Source of the DNA: Limnohabitans sp. MORI2
GTDB taxonomy: Bacteria > Pseudomonadota > Gammaproteobacteria > Burkholderiales > Burkholderiaceae_C
Assembly (NCBI RefSeq): GCF_027925025.1
Contig: NZ_AP027058.1
Location: 1,674,001 to 1,738,000, forward strand
DNA: 64,000 bases
Reading direction: 5' to 3'
Shown piece after piece: positions 36,195 through 45,362 of the stretch; positions within the stretch are counted from its first letter, which is position 1; each line of letters opens with the position of its first letter. The translations under genes and the position numbers were made by a program. The notes beneath the pieces are model-generated. The model saw nothing but the letters and a program-made list of their open reading frames with translations. It searched no databases and was not told the DNA's origin.

Positions 36195-36707
36195 ATGAAA
36201 TCTTTCGAAAAATATTTAATGATCGCCAATCGCGGCGTATTGATTGCCTTGCTTGCTGCCATGGCCATCATCATTTTTGCTAATGTGGTTTTGCGCTACG
36301 CCACCAACCAATCGATTGAGTGGGCCGAAGAAGTGGCTCGCTACATGATGGTGTGGCTCACCTTTTTAGGTGCTGGCCCTGTGCTGCGCTACGGCGGCCA
36401 TATTGCCGTAGAGAACCTGCAAGACAGTTTGCCCATCTCATGGGCACGCGCCATTCGCGCCTTCATCGCTGTCATGCTGACAGGATTTTTCATCTTCATC
36501 ATTTGGTACGGCGCCATCTATGTAGACCGCGTTCAATACCAAATGACACCTACCACGCAAGTCTCCATGTCCTGGGTCTACGGCGCTATGCCCGCAGGTG
36601 GCGTGTTGCTGCTCTTGCATTGGCTGCTCATTGTCCGCGACTACGTGCTCACACGCACCTTCGCTTCTGATTCACATTTCGACGCCACAGCGAGCGCATC
36701 ACTATGA
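36195..36707 (+). CDS. TRAP transporter small permease DctQ
   Basis: A 170-residue inner-membrane protein with four transmembrane segments. FANVVLRYATNQSIEWAEEVARYMMVWLTFLGA contains the conserved E-E and R-Y of DctQ helix 2. The ATG at 36195 has GGA seven bases upstream; an ATG at 36183 is also possible and adds four residues. It overlaps dctM by ATGA. Confidence 0.93.
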   Translation: MKSFEKYLMIANRGVLIALLAAMAIIIFANVVLRYATNQSIEWAEEVARYMMVWLTFLGAGPVLRYGGHIAVENLQDSLPISWARAIRAFIAVMLTGFFIFIIWYGAIYVDRVQYQMTPTTQVSMSWVYGAMPAGGVLLLLHWLLIVRDYVLTRTFASDSHFDATASASL

Positions 36708-37996
36708 GCCTGAGTGTCATCCTCCTTCTGAGCTGCTGCTTTTATTTAGCCATCGGGTTTCCTGTTGCATTTGCACTGGGCTTCTCGACGCTCACCGCCT
36801 TGATTTTTGGCGCTGACTTTCCACTGTTCGTTTTGCTCAAACAAACCTACGAGGGTGTGGACAGCTTCCCGCTCATGGCGGTGCCGTTCTTCATCTTGGC
36901 AGCTGAGCTGATGAGCGGCGGCTCGCTCACCGAAGTGCTGCTCAAGTTTGCGGCGCAGTTTGTGGGTCACAAACGTGGCGGCTTGGGTTACACCAACGTC
37001 GTCTCGCTCACTTTCTTCTCTGGCATTTCAGGCTCTGCATTGGCTGATGCTGCTGGCCCTGGCTCGATGATGATTCGCATGATGGACAAGGCGGGCTACG
37101 ACCGCTCGTACGCAGCGGCCTTGACCGCTGCCACGGCCATTGTGGGCCCCATCATTCCACCGTCCATCATCATGATCATTTATGCCTTGCAAGATGATCG
37201 CGTGTCTGTGGGCGCCCTCTTTATTGCTGGTTTTATCCCGGGCATTTTGATTGCGGCAGGCATGGCTGCAGTGAACTGGTATGTGTCGAAGGAGCGCAAC
37301 TACAAAGGCATTCCCGGTAACGAAACATTTGCCGAAAAAATGCTGGTCACTTGGAAAGCCATTCCTGCGCTCTTGTTGCCCGTGATCATTTTGGGTGGCA
37401 TGCGTGCGGGTTGGTTCACACCCACCGAAGCGTCTGTGGTCGCCGTGTTCTACGCCTTGGTGTGCGGCAAATGGATTTACCGTACCTTGGAGTGGAAAGC
37501 CGTACCTGACATCCTGTCTCGGTCTGCGCTGATGACAGCTTCAGTCCTCATCATCATCGGCACCTCCAACGCCTTTGCATGGATTTTGACGATCGATGGT
37601 CTGCCCATCAAACTGGCTGAGTGGATGGGTGCACAAGAGATGTCGGCCTTCACTTTCTTGATTGCTGTCAACATTTTCTTGTTGATCTTCGGCATCTTCA
37701 TCGAGCCCTTGCCTGGCGTGATGGTTTTGGTCCCCATCTTGGCGCCTGTTGCAGCCAAACTTGGCATTGATCCGATTCACTTTGCAATGGTCGTCATATT
37801 CAACTTAACGCTCGGAATGATCACGCCGCCTGTGGGTGGATTGCTGTTCGTCACGTCTAACGTGGCCAAAGTCCCCCTCGATGCACTCACGCGTGAGCTG
37901 AAACCTTTCTTGATCGCACACGCCATTATTTTGGCCCTGCTGACCTTCATCCCTGCGTTGAGCACATGGGCACCGCACGCCTTGGGTTTTCAATAA
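36704..37996 (+). CDS. TRAP transporter large permease DctM
   Basis: A 430-residue inner-membrane protein with about 12 hydrophobic segments that forms the sodium-coupled translocation channel of the TRAP system. The conserved segments PFFILAAELMSGGSLTEVLLKFA, SGISGSALADAAGPGSMMIRMM and IPPSIIMIIYAL match the DctM family. It overlaps dctQ at the start and is followed by ltnD after 15 bases. Confidence 0.96.
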   Translation: MSLSVILLLSCCFYLAIGFPVAFALGFSTLTALIFGADFPLFVLLKQTYEGVDSFPLMAVPFFILAAELMSGGSLTEVLLKFAAQFVGHKRGGLGYTNVVSLTFFSGISGSALADAAGPGSMMIRMMDKAGYDRSYAAALTAATAIVGPIIPPSIIMIIYALQDDRVSVGALFIAGFIPGILIAAGMAAVNWYVSKERNYKGIPGNETFAEKMLVTWKAIPALLLPVIILGGMRAGWFTPTEASVVAVFYALVCGKWIYRTLEWKAVPDILSRSALMTASVLIIIGTSNAFAWILTIDGLPIKLAEWMGAQEMSAFTFLIAVNIFLLIFGIFIEPLPGVMVLVPILAPVAAKLGIDPIHFAMVVIFNLTLGMITPPVGGLLFVTSNVAKVPLDALTRELKPFLIAHAIILALLTFIPALSTWAPHALGFQ

Positions 37997-38011
37997 ACAC
38001 CAATCTAAGTT

Positions 38012-38920
38012 ATGACAATCAACACCTCCCCCCCCCTCGCCATTGGCGTGATTGGCTTAGGCGCGATGGGCAAAGGCATGGCCAGTTCGCTGCGCCGTGC
38101 TGGGCACCAAGTCAGCGTCTGCGATGTGCGCTTTGATGCTGCAGAAGCCTTTGCCCAAGAGGGCGGCACAGCGTACAAAACACCTGCCGCATTGGCTAAA
38201 CATGTGGACATCATTGTGAGCGTGGTGGTCAACGCTGACCAAACTGAGCAAGTCTTGTTTGGTGAACACGGCGCAGCCGCCCACATGAAAGCAGGCAGCC
38301 TGTTCATCATGTGTTCGACCGTCGACCCCAACTGGTCAGCGGCTCTGGAGAAGCGTATGAACGATCTAGGCTTGTTGTACTTGGACGCCCCCATCTCAGG
38401 CGGGGCAGCCAAAGCAGCTTCCGGCCAAATGACCATGATGACTTCGGGTCAAGCAGCGGCCTACGCCAAAGCAGGCAACGCCCTCGAGAGCATGGCTGCC
38501 AATGTGTATAAGCTCGGCGACCGCGCAGGCTACGGCAGCAAAGTCAAAATCATCAACCAACTCCTGGCGGGTGTGCACATTGCAGCCGCCGCAGAGGCTA
38601 TGGCTTTGGGTTTGCGTGAAGGCGTGGCAGCAGATGCTTTGTATGAAGTCATCACCAACAGCGCAGGCAACAGTTGGATGTTTGAAAACCGCATGGCGCA
38701 TGTACTCAAAGGCGACTACACACCTTTGTCCGCCGTTGACATCTTTGTGAAAGATTTGGGGCTGGTGCTCGACACCGCACGTGCCACAAAATTCCCACTG
38801 CCCTTGTCGGCCACGGCACATCAAATGTTCATGCAGGCATCGACTGCAGGTCATGGCCGCGAAGACGACTCGGCCGTCATCAAAATCTTCCCTGGCATTG
38901 AGTTGCCACACGCCAACTAA
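38012..38920 (+). CDS. ltnD: L-threonate dehydrogenase LtnD
   Basis: NAD-dependent beta-hydroxyacid dehydrogenase of 302 residues that oxidises L-threonate to 2-oxo-tetronate. The Rossmann site is GVIGLGAMGKGMASSLRRAGH (split over about 12-32), the substrate loop is DAPISGGAAKAASGQMTMM (about 128-146) and the catalytic Lys is in GSKVKIINQLLAGVHIA (about 178-194). The specific name rests on close resemblance to the LtnD group and on co-location with otnK, otnC and otnI, the later steps of the same pathway. Confidence 0.9.
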   Translation: MTINTSPPLAIGVIGLGAMGKGMASSLRRAGHQVSVCDVRFDAAEAFAQEGGTAYKTPAALAKHVDIIVSVVVNADQTEQVLFGEHGAAAHMKAGSLFIMCSTVDPNWSAALEKRMNDLGLLYLDAPISGGAAKAASGQMTMMTSGQAAAYAKAGNALESMAANVYKLGDRAGYGSKVKIINQLLAGVHIAAAAEAMALGLREGVAADALYEVITNSAGNSWMFENRMAHVLKGDYTPLSAVDIFVKDLGLVLDTARATKFPLPLSATAHQMFMQASTAGHGREDDSAVIKIFPGIELPHAN

Positions 38921-38941
38921 TTCAGAGTCAAAGGGCTAGGC

Positions 38942-39955
38942 ATGCGTATCCTCATCACCGGTGGTGGCGGCTTTCTGGGCGCGAGCCTCGCGCGCGAGTT
39001 GCTGCAAGCGCAGAACATTCACCTCGAAGGCAAAGGCTCTGGCCCAGTCACTGAACTGGTGCTGACCGATCTCGTAGCACCGCCTGCAGACTTGCAAGCC
39101 GATGCACGCGTGCGTGCCGTAGTGGGCGATCTGAGCCACCTGCTCAGCACGCAAGCCCTCTCGCTAGCGGGTGTCGATGCCATCGTGCATTTGGCCGCCG
39201 CAGTGAGTGGTGAATGCGAAGCCAATTTGGACTTGGGTTTGCAAAGCAATTTGCAAACCTCGTTGAACTTGCTGCAAGCCGCGCGCCATCAAGCCAAGCA
39301 ACCCGTGTTTGTGTTTGCCAGCTCAGTGGCCGTGTTTGGTGCGTCTGCGGGGCAACAACTGCCCAGCAGCATTTCGGACACATTTCAGCCCACACCACAG
39401 AGCAGCTACGGCATCCAAAAATTCATGGTCGAACAACTGGTGGCCGACTTCACACGCAAGGGCCTCATCCATGGACGCAATGTGCGTTTGATGACCGTCT
39501 CAGTTCGCCCTGGCAAACCCAACGGCGCGGCCTCCAGCTTTTTGAGTGGCATGTTCCGCGAACCTTTGGCTGGCCAAGCTTGCACTGTGCCCGTACCAGC
39601 AGACACACGCGTGGCCCTCGCTTCCACGGACAAAACCATGCAAGGTTTGTTGTGTGCCCTCACCACGCCCACATCGCAATGGGGAGCCCCCACGGCGGTC
39701 AACCTGCCTGCACTCACCACCACTGTGGGTGAGATGGCGCAAGCCTTGAAAGAAGTGGCTGGCGACGCCACCGCAGCTTTGCTGAACTGGCAAATCGATG
39801 CCAAAGTGCAAGCCATCGTCAGCGGCTGGCCCAGCCAGTTTGACAACGACCGCGCCAAGAGCCTCGGCCTCGTCGCTGACACCTCCGTCAAGAGCCTCAT
39901 TCAATCCTATGCCTCACGTCATCCGCAAGCCATCAGCTGCACCTTGACGTTCTGA
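38942..39955 (+). CDS. denD: D-erythronate dehydrogenase DenD
   Basis: SDR-type (NAD-dependent epimerase fold) enzyme of 337 residues that oxidises D-erythronate to 3-oxo-tetronate. The Rossmann site is LITGGGGFLGASLA (about 4-17) and the catalytic YxxxK is YGIQKFMVEQ (about 159-168). VRPGKPNGAASSFLSGMFREPL (discussed as two blocks near 192-213) is typical of the DenD group. With ltnD it gives the operon two entry points, one per C4 acid. Confidence 0.9.
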   Translation: MRILITGGGGFLGASLARELLQAQNIHLEGKGSGPVTELVLTDLVAPPADLQADARVRAVVGDLSHLLSTQALSLAGVDAIVHLAAAVSGECEANLDLGLQSNLQTSLNLLQAARHQAKQPVFVFASSVAVFGASAGQQLPSSISDTFQPTPQSSYGIQKFMVEQLVADFTRKGLIHGRNVRLMTVSVRPGKPNGAASSFLSGMFREPLAGQACTVPVPADTRVALASTDKTMQGLLCALTTPTSQWGAPTAVNLPALTTTVGEMAQALKEVAGDATAALLNWQIDAKVQAIVSGWPSQFDNDRAKSLGLVADTSVKSLIQSYASRHPQAISCTLTF

Positions 39956-39963
39956 ACACATCC

Positions 39964-41268
39964 ATGACCCTAACTTCTACCAAGCCCCTGTTGGGCTGTA
40001 TTGCCGACGATTTCACAGGCGCCACTGACCTCGCCAACAACTTGGTTCGCGCTGGCATGCGCACTGTGCAAACCATTGGTGTGCCCACCAACAACCAAAC
40101 GGTTGATGCGGACGCCATCGTGGTGGCGCTCAAGTCACGCACCATTCCCGCCAGAGACGCCATTGCGCAATCGTTGGAAGCGTATGCATGGCTGAAAGCT
40201 CAAGGCGTCGAGCAGATTTATTTCAAATACTGCTCCACTTTTGACTCCACCCCCGAAGGCAACATCGGCCCTGTGACTGAAGCGTTGATGGATGCCATTC
40301 ATGGCAAGGGGCAAGGCTTCACCATCGTCTGCCCCGCCTTCCCTGAAAACAACCGAACCATCTTCAAAGGCCACTTGTTTGTGGGCGACGTGTTGCTGTC
40401 TGACAGCGGCATGCGCAACCACCCACTCACCCCCATGACCGATGCCAACTTGGTGCGCGTCATGCAATCACAAACCCAACGCAAGGTCGGCTTGGTGGAA
40501 CAGTCCTGCGTCGCAGCTGGGCCTGATGCCATTCGCGCGCGTTTCGAAACGTTGCAAGCCGAAGGCGTTGGCGTCGCCGTGATCGACGCCATCAGCAACC
40601 TAGACCTCATGCACATGGGCCAAGCCTTGGCAGATCTGCCGCTGGTCACCGCAGGTTCTGGCGTCGCCATTGGCTTACCTCAAAACTGGAAAGCACGCGG
40701 TGCATTAGCAGCCAACGCCAAAGCCGACACACTGGCTGCTGCCACCGGTTACCAAGCTGTAGTCTCTGGCAGCTGCTCAGTCGCCACCAACGCGCAGGTG
40801 CAGCACTGGCGTGCAAGCGGTAAGCCCGCATTTGCCATCGATCCTTTGGCGATTGCATCTGGCACCGACGTGGTGACGCAAGCTCTGCAGTGGGCAACAC
40901 CTTTACTCGCCCGAGGCCCTGTGCTGATTTACGCCACCGCCGAACCCGAAGCCGTCAAAGCCATTCAAAGCCAACTGGGTGTCACCCAAGCGGGTGAACT
41001 GGTGGAACACACCTTGTCGAGCATCGCCAAAGGCTTGGTGCAAGCCGGTGTGCGTCAACTCGTAGTGGCTGGTGGCGAAACATCGGGGGCCGTGGTGCAA
41101 GCCCTCGAGGTAGAACGCATGGTCATCGGCCCGCAAATTGATCCGGGCGTGCCATGGACATCGGTGACATCACCCGTGTGTAACGGCGATACAGTGCATG
41201 TCACCTTGAAATCTGGCAACTTTGGCACGCATGATTTTTTTGAAAAATCATTTGCACAGCTCAAATGA
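39964..41268 (+). CDS. otnK: 3-oxo-tetronate kinase OtnK (DUF1537)
   Basis: Four-carbon acid sugar kinase of 434 residues that phosphorylates 3-oxo-tetronate at position 4. The N-terminal domain has GCIADDFTGATDLANNLVRAG (split near 11-31), the middle part FKYCSTFDSTPEGNIGPVTEAL, and the C-terminal nucleotide-binding domain GGETSGAVVQAL (about 363-374) with a late GNFG. It lies between denD and otnC, eight bases after denD. Confidence 0.94.
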   Translation: MTLTSTKPLLGCIADDFTGATDLANNLVRAGMRTVQTIGVPTNNQTVDADAIVVALKSRTIPARDAIAQSLEAYAWLKAQGVEQIYFKYCSTFDSTPEGNIGPVTEALMDAIHGKGQGFTIVCPAFPENNRTIFKGHLFVGDVLLSDSGMRNHPLTPMTDANLVRVMQSQTQRKVGLVEQSCVAAGPDAIRARFETLQAEGVGVAVIDAISNLDLMHMGQALADLPLVTAGSGVAIGLPQNWKARGALAANAKADTLAAATGYQAVVSGSCSVATNAQVQHWRASGKPAFAIDPLAIASGTDVVTQALQWATPLLARGPVLIYATAEPEAVKAIQSQLGVTQAGELVEHTLSSIAKGLVQAGVRQLVVAGGETSGAVVQALEVERMVIGPQIDPGVPWTSVTSPVCNGDTVHVTLKSGNFGTHDFFEKSFAQLK

Positions 41269-41289
41269 TGCCCCATCCGTGACCACCCC

Positions 41290-41949
41290 ATGAACGAACT
41301 CGAATCTCGCCAAGAAATTTGCCGCATCGGCGCATCGCTTTACGCACGTGGCTATGTGCACGCCAGTGCGGGCAACATCAGCGTCAAGCTCGATGACGGT
41401 AGCTTCTTCATCACACCCACCGATGCGTGCCTAGGCAACTTGGTGGCCAGTGAACTGGCCCATGTCGGGGCTGACGGCGTGCAGCTCAGCGGCGCACGCG
41501 CTTCCAAAACATTGGTCTTACATCGCAGCATTTACGAAGCATCACAGCAAGCACGCTGCGTGATTCACACCCATGCCACACACTTGGTGAGCCTCACACT
41601 GCAAGGCGTGTGGCGTGACACCGACATCGTGCCGCCCATCACACCGTATTACGTGATGAAAGTTGGCCATGTGCCGCTGATTGCCTACCAACGCCCAGGT
41701 GCCCCAGGTGTTACCACTGAAGTCACCTCACGCATTGCACAAAGCGTTGCCGCACACACCCCCATTCGCGGCGTGATGCTAGAGCGCCTTGGCCCCGTGG
41801 TCTGGCACGCCAGCCCTGCCGAAGCCAGCGCAGTACTGGAAGAACTCGAAGAAACCGCCAAGCTGTGGCTCATGTCCGATCGCCAAGCCACCGCTTTGAG
41901 CGAAGCCCAAATTCAAGAACTGCGAGAGACCTTTGGGGCTCTTTGGTAA
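41290..41949 (+). CDS. otnC: 3-oxo-tetronate 4-phosphate decarboxylase OtnC
   Basis: Class II aldolase/adducin family protein of 219 residues that decarboxylates 3-oxo-tetronate 4-phosphate to dihydroxyacetone phosphate. [22 protein letters not shown] (phosphate and substrate loop, near 30-50), the metal-binding HTHATH (about 95-100) and the later [15 protein letters not shown] are family landmarks. It follows otnK by 21 bases. Confidence 0.93.
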   Translation: MNELESRQEICRIGASLYARGYVHASAGNISVKLDDGSFFITPTDACLGNLVASELAHVGADGVQLSGARASKTLVLHRSIYEASQQARCVIHTHATHLVSLTLQGVWRDTDIVPPITPYYVMKVGHVPLIAYQRPGAPGVTTEVTSRIAQSVAAHTPIRGVMLERLGPVVWHASPAEASAVLEELEETAKLWLMSDRQATALSEAQIQELRETFGALW

Positions 41950-41971
41950 ACCATTCATTCCACACACACCT

Positions 41972-42781
41972 ATGCCACGTTTCGCCGCCAACCTCAGCAT
42001 GCTCTACAACGAGCACGAATTTTTAGACCGCTTTGCCGCCGCTGCCAAAGACGGTTTCAAAGCTGTTGAATATTTGTTCCCCTACGCATTCGATGCACAT
42101 GAGCTCAAGCAACGCTTGAGCGACAACGGCTTGCAACAAGTGCTCTTCAACGCACCGCCTGGCGACTGGGATGCAGGTGAACGCGGCTTGGCTTGCTTAC
42201 CCGGGCGCGAAAGCGAATTTCAAGAAGGCTTTCACAAAGCCTTGGCTTATGCAGACACCTTGAATTGCCCTCGCATCCACGTCATGGCAGGCCTCAAGCC
42301 ACAAGGCGCAGACGTGGCCACGCTTGAAAAAACCTATATCCAAAACATCACATGGGCAGCAACCGAAGCAAAGAAGTCTGGCCGCGATGTCTTGATTGAA
42401 CCCATCAACACCCGTGACATTCCCGGCTTTTTCTTGAATTACCAAGAACAAGCCCACAACATCGTTGAGCACATCGGAGCCTCCAACGTGAAAGTGCAGA
42501 TGGACCTCTACCACTGCCAAATCATGGAAGGCGACTTGGCCACCAAGATTCGCCAGTACTTGCCTACAGGGCGCGTTGGTCACTTTCAAATTGCGGGTGT
42601 GCCCATGCGCCACGAGCCAGATTTGGGCGAGCTCAACCACCCTTACCTCTTTGACGTGATTGACGAAGTGTCTGCCGCTTGTAGCTGGGAGGGTTGGATT
42701 GGCTGCGAGTACCGCCCTGCGCGTGGCGCTGTACCCAACGGTACGCACGATGGTTTGACTTGGTTTCACCAACAAGGATAA
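41972..42781 (+). CDS. otnI: 2-oxo-tetronate isomerase OtnI
   Basis: Hydroxypyruvate isomerase-like TIM barrel of 269 residues that interconverts 2-oxo- and 3-oxo-tetronate, linking LtnD to Otn[52 protein letters not shown] and [12 protein letters not shown] carry the metal-binding Glu, Asp, His and Glu of the fold. The ATG at 41972 is chosen because the 13 residues encoded upstream are not conserved-looking and overlap otnC. Confidence 0.93.
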   Translation: MPRFAANLSMLYNEHEFLDRFAAAAKDGFKAVEYLFPYAFDAHELKQRLSDNGLQQVLFNAPPGDWDAGERGLACLPGRESEFQEGFHKALAYADTLNCPRIHVMAGLKPQGADVATLEKTYIQNITWAATEAKKSGRDVLIEPINTRDIPGFFLNYQEQAHNIVEHIGASNVKVQMDLYHCQIMEGDLATKIRQYLPTGRVGHFQIAGVPMRHEPDLGELNHPYLFDVIDEVSAACSWEGWIGCEYRPARGAVPNGTHDGLTWFHQQG

Positions 42782-42784
42782 GAC

Positions 42785-43663
42785 ATGACAACCCTTGGCA
42801 TGATCGGTATTGGGATGATGGGCCATGGTATTGCCAGCAATTTGGTCAAACACGGACACACGCTTTCGGTGCTGGCCCATGCAGGCAACCAACCCATCGA
42901 TGATTTGGTGCAACACGGCGTCAAAACCTTCAACACCCCTAAAGACTTGGCTGCACATTCAGATGTGGTGATCTTGTGCGTCACCGGTAGCCCGCAAGTC
43001 GAAGCCGTGCTGCTGGGCGAAGACGGTGTACTCAAAGGACTGCGCCCCAACACGATCGTGATTGATTGCTCCACCGCCATGCCAGCTTCGACCGAGAAAA
43101 TTGCGCAAGCGGTGGTCGCGCAAGGTGGCTTGTTCATGGATGCGCCCATGACACGCACGCCCAAAGAGGCCGCTGAAGGTCGCCTGAACTTGTTGGTAGG
43201 TGCTGACGCCGCCCTGTTTGAAACCTGCCGTCCCCTCTTGGCATGCTTTGCTGAAAACATTGTGCATGTGGGGCCTGTAGGCTCTGGGCACCGCATGAAG
43301 CTGCTGCACAACTATGTGTCGCTCGGCTCGGTAGCCTTGTTGGCAGAGGCTGCAGCCTGCGCTCAAATCGGTGGTGTGAATCCGCAGACCTTTGTTGATG
43401 TGCTTGCCATGGGTGGCGGCTGGGGGGCACCGCTAGAACGCTTGAAACCATTCCTGCTGAACCACGACAACACTGGCCTGCGTTTCACCATCGCCAACGC
43501 GTTGAAAGACTTGACCTACTACAACGACATGGCCGAGCACATGCAGGCTGAGCATGCTGTGGCGTCTGCCATTCAAACCACATTGAAAGCTGCCTGTGAC
43601 CAACATCAAGGCACGCTTTTGATGCCTGACTTGGTGGATGTGTTCGCACAGCGGCCCCACTAA
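42785..43663 (+). CDS. Beta-hydroxyacid dehydrogenase (GarR/YihU-like), substrate unknown
   Basis: NAD(P)-dependent dehydrogenase of 292 residues, second of its kind in this operon. The Rossmann motif is GMIGIGMMGHGIASNLVKHG (about 5-24), the substrate loop MDAPMTRTPKEAAEGRLNLLVG (near 118-139) and the catalytic Lys is in GHRMKLLHNYVSLG (about 167-180). The Thr-Arg-Thr in place of the usual Ser-Gly-Gly of the substrate loop is shared with the sulpholactaldehyde-reductase-like subgroup and implies a different substrate from LtnD. It starts three bases after otnI, so it is expressed with the pathway. Confidence 0.88.
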   Translation: MTTLGMIGIGMMGHGIASNLVKHGHTLSVLAHAGNQPIDDLVQHGVKTFNTPKDLAAHSDVVILCVTGSPQVEAVLLGEDGVLKGLRPNTIVIDCSTAMPASTEKIAQAVVAQGGLFMDAPMTRTPKEAAEGRLNLLVGADAALFETCRPLLACFAENIVHVGPVGSGHRMKLLHNYVSLGSVALLAEAAACAQIGGVNPQTFVDVLAMGGGWGAPLERLKPFLLNHDNTGLRFTIANALKDLTYYNDMAEHMQAEHAVASAIQTTLKAACDQHQGTLLMPDLVDVFAQRPH

Positions 43664-43700
43664 ACCAACAGGATTTCTCAATCACTCACCCGGGGGATGT

Positions 43701-44762
43701 ATGCGCAAATTTCTAACGCTTTGTTTGTCTATATTTGTCTACCTTCAGAGTTCAGCAGCCATGGCGCAAACTTTTCCTAATCAAAAAACCGAAGTGTGGA
43801 CAGCGAAAGATTTTCGCTTTCACACCGGTGAGGTCATGCCGTCACTGAACATTGGCTACACCACGCTTGGCAATCCCGCAGGTGAACCCGTGGTCATTCT
43901 TCATGGCACCACTGGCACAGGCGTGGGCATGCTCAATACAGCTTTCGGGGGTGAACTCTTCGGCCCTGGTCAACCTTTGGATGCAGCTAAATATTTCATT
44001 GTGTTGCCTGACTCGATTGGCACGGGCAAATCTAGCAAGCCATCAGACGGCATGCGCGCGAAGTTTCCTCGCTACAACTATGACGACATGGTGTTGGCGC
44101 AATACCGATTGCTCACGGAAGGTTTGAAGCTCAAACATGTGCGCATGGTGCTGGGCAACTCCATGGGCGGCATGCAAACATGGCTGTGGGGCATTCAATA
44201 CCCCGGCTTCTCCGACATCTTGGTACCGATGGCTGCCATGCCCTCCGAAATGTCAGGCCGCAACTGGATGATGCGCCGCCTCATCATTGACAGCATCCGC
44301 AACGACCCCGAATGGATGAATGGCAACTACACGCAGCAACCGCGAAGCTTGCAATTTGCATCGGTCTTTTATGCCATTGGCACCAACGGCGGCAATCAAG
44401 GTTTACAACGCTTGGCCCCCACGCGTGAGAAAGCCGATCAACTGCTCAACCAACGGCTCAGTGCACCTTTCTCTGGCGATGCCAACGACCATTTGTACCA
44501 ATGGGATGCATCGCGCGATTACAACCCGCTGGCACAACTTGAAAAAATCAAAGCCACCCTGTTGGCCATCAACTCTGCCGATGACGAACGCAATCCACCA
44601 GAGCTCAATGTGATGAACAAGGCTTTGGCAAGAATCCCCAATGCACGCTTGCTACTGATTCCTGGCAGCGACCAAACCGCTGGCCATGGCACCACCGGTC
44701 AAGCCAAATGGTGGAAAAACGAAGTGGCTGCTTTGTTGCAAACTGCCCCACGTTTGCCTTAA
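43701..44762 (+). CDS. Exported alpha/beta hydrolase, MetX-like
   Basis: A 353-residue protein with a signal peptide (1-26, ending SAAMAQ). The alpha/beta-hydrolase core has VVILHGTTGTG (oxyanion region), PDSIGTGKSSKPSDG, and the nucleophile elbow VLGNSMGGMQTWLWG (Ser near 152), with a late Asp (NSADDERNPPEL) and His (GSDQTAGHGT) completing the triad. The core resembles homoserine O-acetyltransferase (MetX), but the export signal makes a biosynthetic role unlikely. Start: ATG 43701 with GGGGGA five bases upstream. It lies 37 bases after the tetronate operon and may be its last gene. Confidence 0.82.
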   Translation: MRKFLTLCLSIFVYLQSSAAMAQTFPNQKTEVWTAKDFRFHTGEVMPSLNIGYTTLGNPAGEPVVILHGTTGTGVGMLNTAFGGELFGPGQPLDAAKYFIVLPDSIGTGKSSKPSDGMRAKFPRYNYDDMVLAQYRLLTEGLKLKHVRMVLGNSMGGMQTWLWGIQYPGFSDILVPMAAMPSEMSGRNWMMRRLIIDSIRNDPEWMNGNYTQQPRSLQFASVFYAIGTNGGNQGLQRLAPTREKADQLLNQRLSAPFSGDANDHLYQWDASRDYNPLAQLEKIKATLLAINSADDERNPPELNVMNKALARIPNARLLLIPGSDQTAGHGTTGQAKWWKNEVAALLQTAPRLP

Positions 44763-44776
44763 TTCGCTGCCGTTAT

Positions 44777-45325
44777 TCAGCAGGGCTGCTTGGCGCGTTG
44801 CGCGCCGGCTTTGGCCATGGCTTCAAAGCTCCCGTTCAAGCGGTTTTTAATGAAGTACTCAATCACCGCTTTTGGAAAGACCGAATCAGGCTCTGATTCG
44901 GTTCGGTATTTGAACCATGTCCCTTGACTTCCTGGCTCTAAGCGCCAGCCGCCTTTGTACGATTTAGCCTCGCCTCTGATCTGAACAAAGTCAGTACCTT
45001 GATTGGGTAGCTCTGACACCTCCATGACCATGCGCATCTTGATGGGGAACAACAAAATGCGCTCTTGCAACACGCGTTCGACCCTCGCCCTATTGGCCTC
45101 CAAGCGCGTGGTGACAGATGACACCACGCCTGGTATTTGGGTTGCTGCATCGTAATCCGTGAGATACCGGTAGGACTGACACAAGCTCAACGGAAGGAAG
45201 AAACTAGCTTGCGTGTGAAACACATCGCCTTGTTGCGTCACATCGACTTTGATTTGGTAATCCTCCGCAGCAGAGGTAGCCAGACACACACTTGCAAGCA
45301 CCCATGCACACCATGACAGTTTCAT
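44777..45325 (-). CDS. Exported SRPBCC/START-like protein
   Basis: A 182-residue protein with a signal peptide (1-20, ending ATSAAE) and a single SRPBCC-type helix-grip domain (about 25-170) like that of polyketide cyclases and the coenzyme-Q carrier COQ10; SYRYLTDYDAATQIPGVVSS is the usual early part. It probably binds a hydrophobic ligand in the periplasm. The ATG at 45325 has GGGAG six bases upstream. It converges on the hydrolase gene with only 14 bases between and is divergent from gloA. Confidence 0.75.
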   Translation of the reverse strand: MKLSWCAWVLASVCLATSAAEDYQIKVDVTQQGDVFHTQASFFLPLSLCQSYRYLTDYDAATQIPGVVSSVTTRLEANRARVERVLQERILLFPIKMRMVMEVSELPNQGTDFVQIRGEAKSYKGGWRLEPGSQGTWFKYRTESEPDSVFPKAVIEYFIKNRLNGSFEAMAKAGAQRAKQPC

Positions 45326-45362
45326 TTGCATCTCCCTGTTTGAAGCATGTTACAACCTACAC

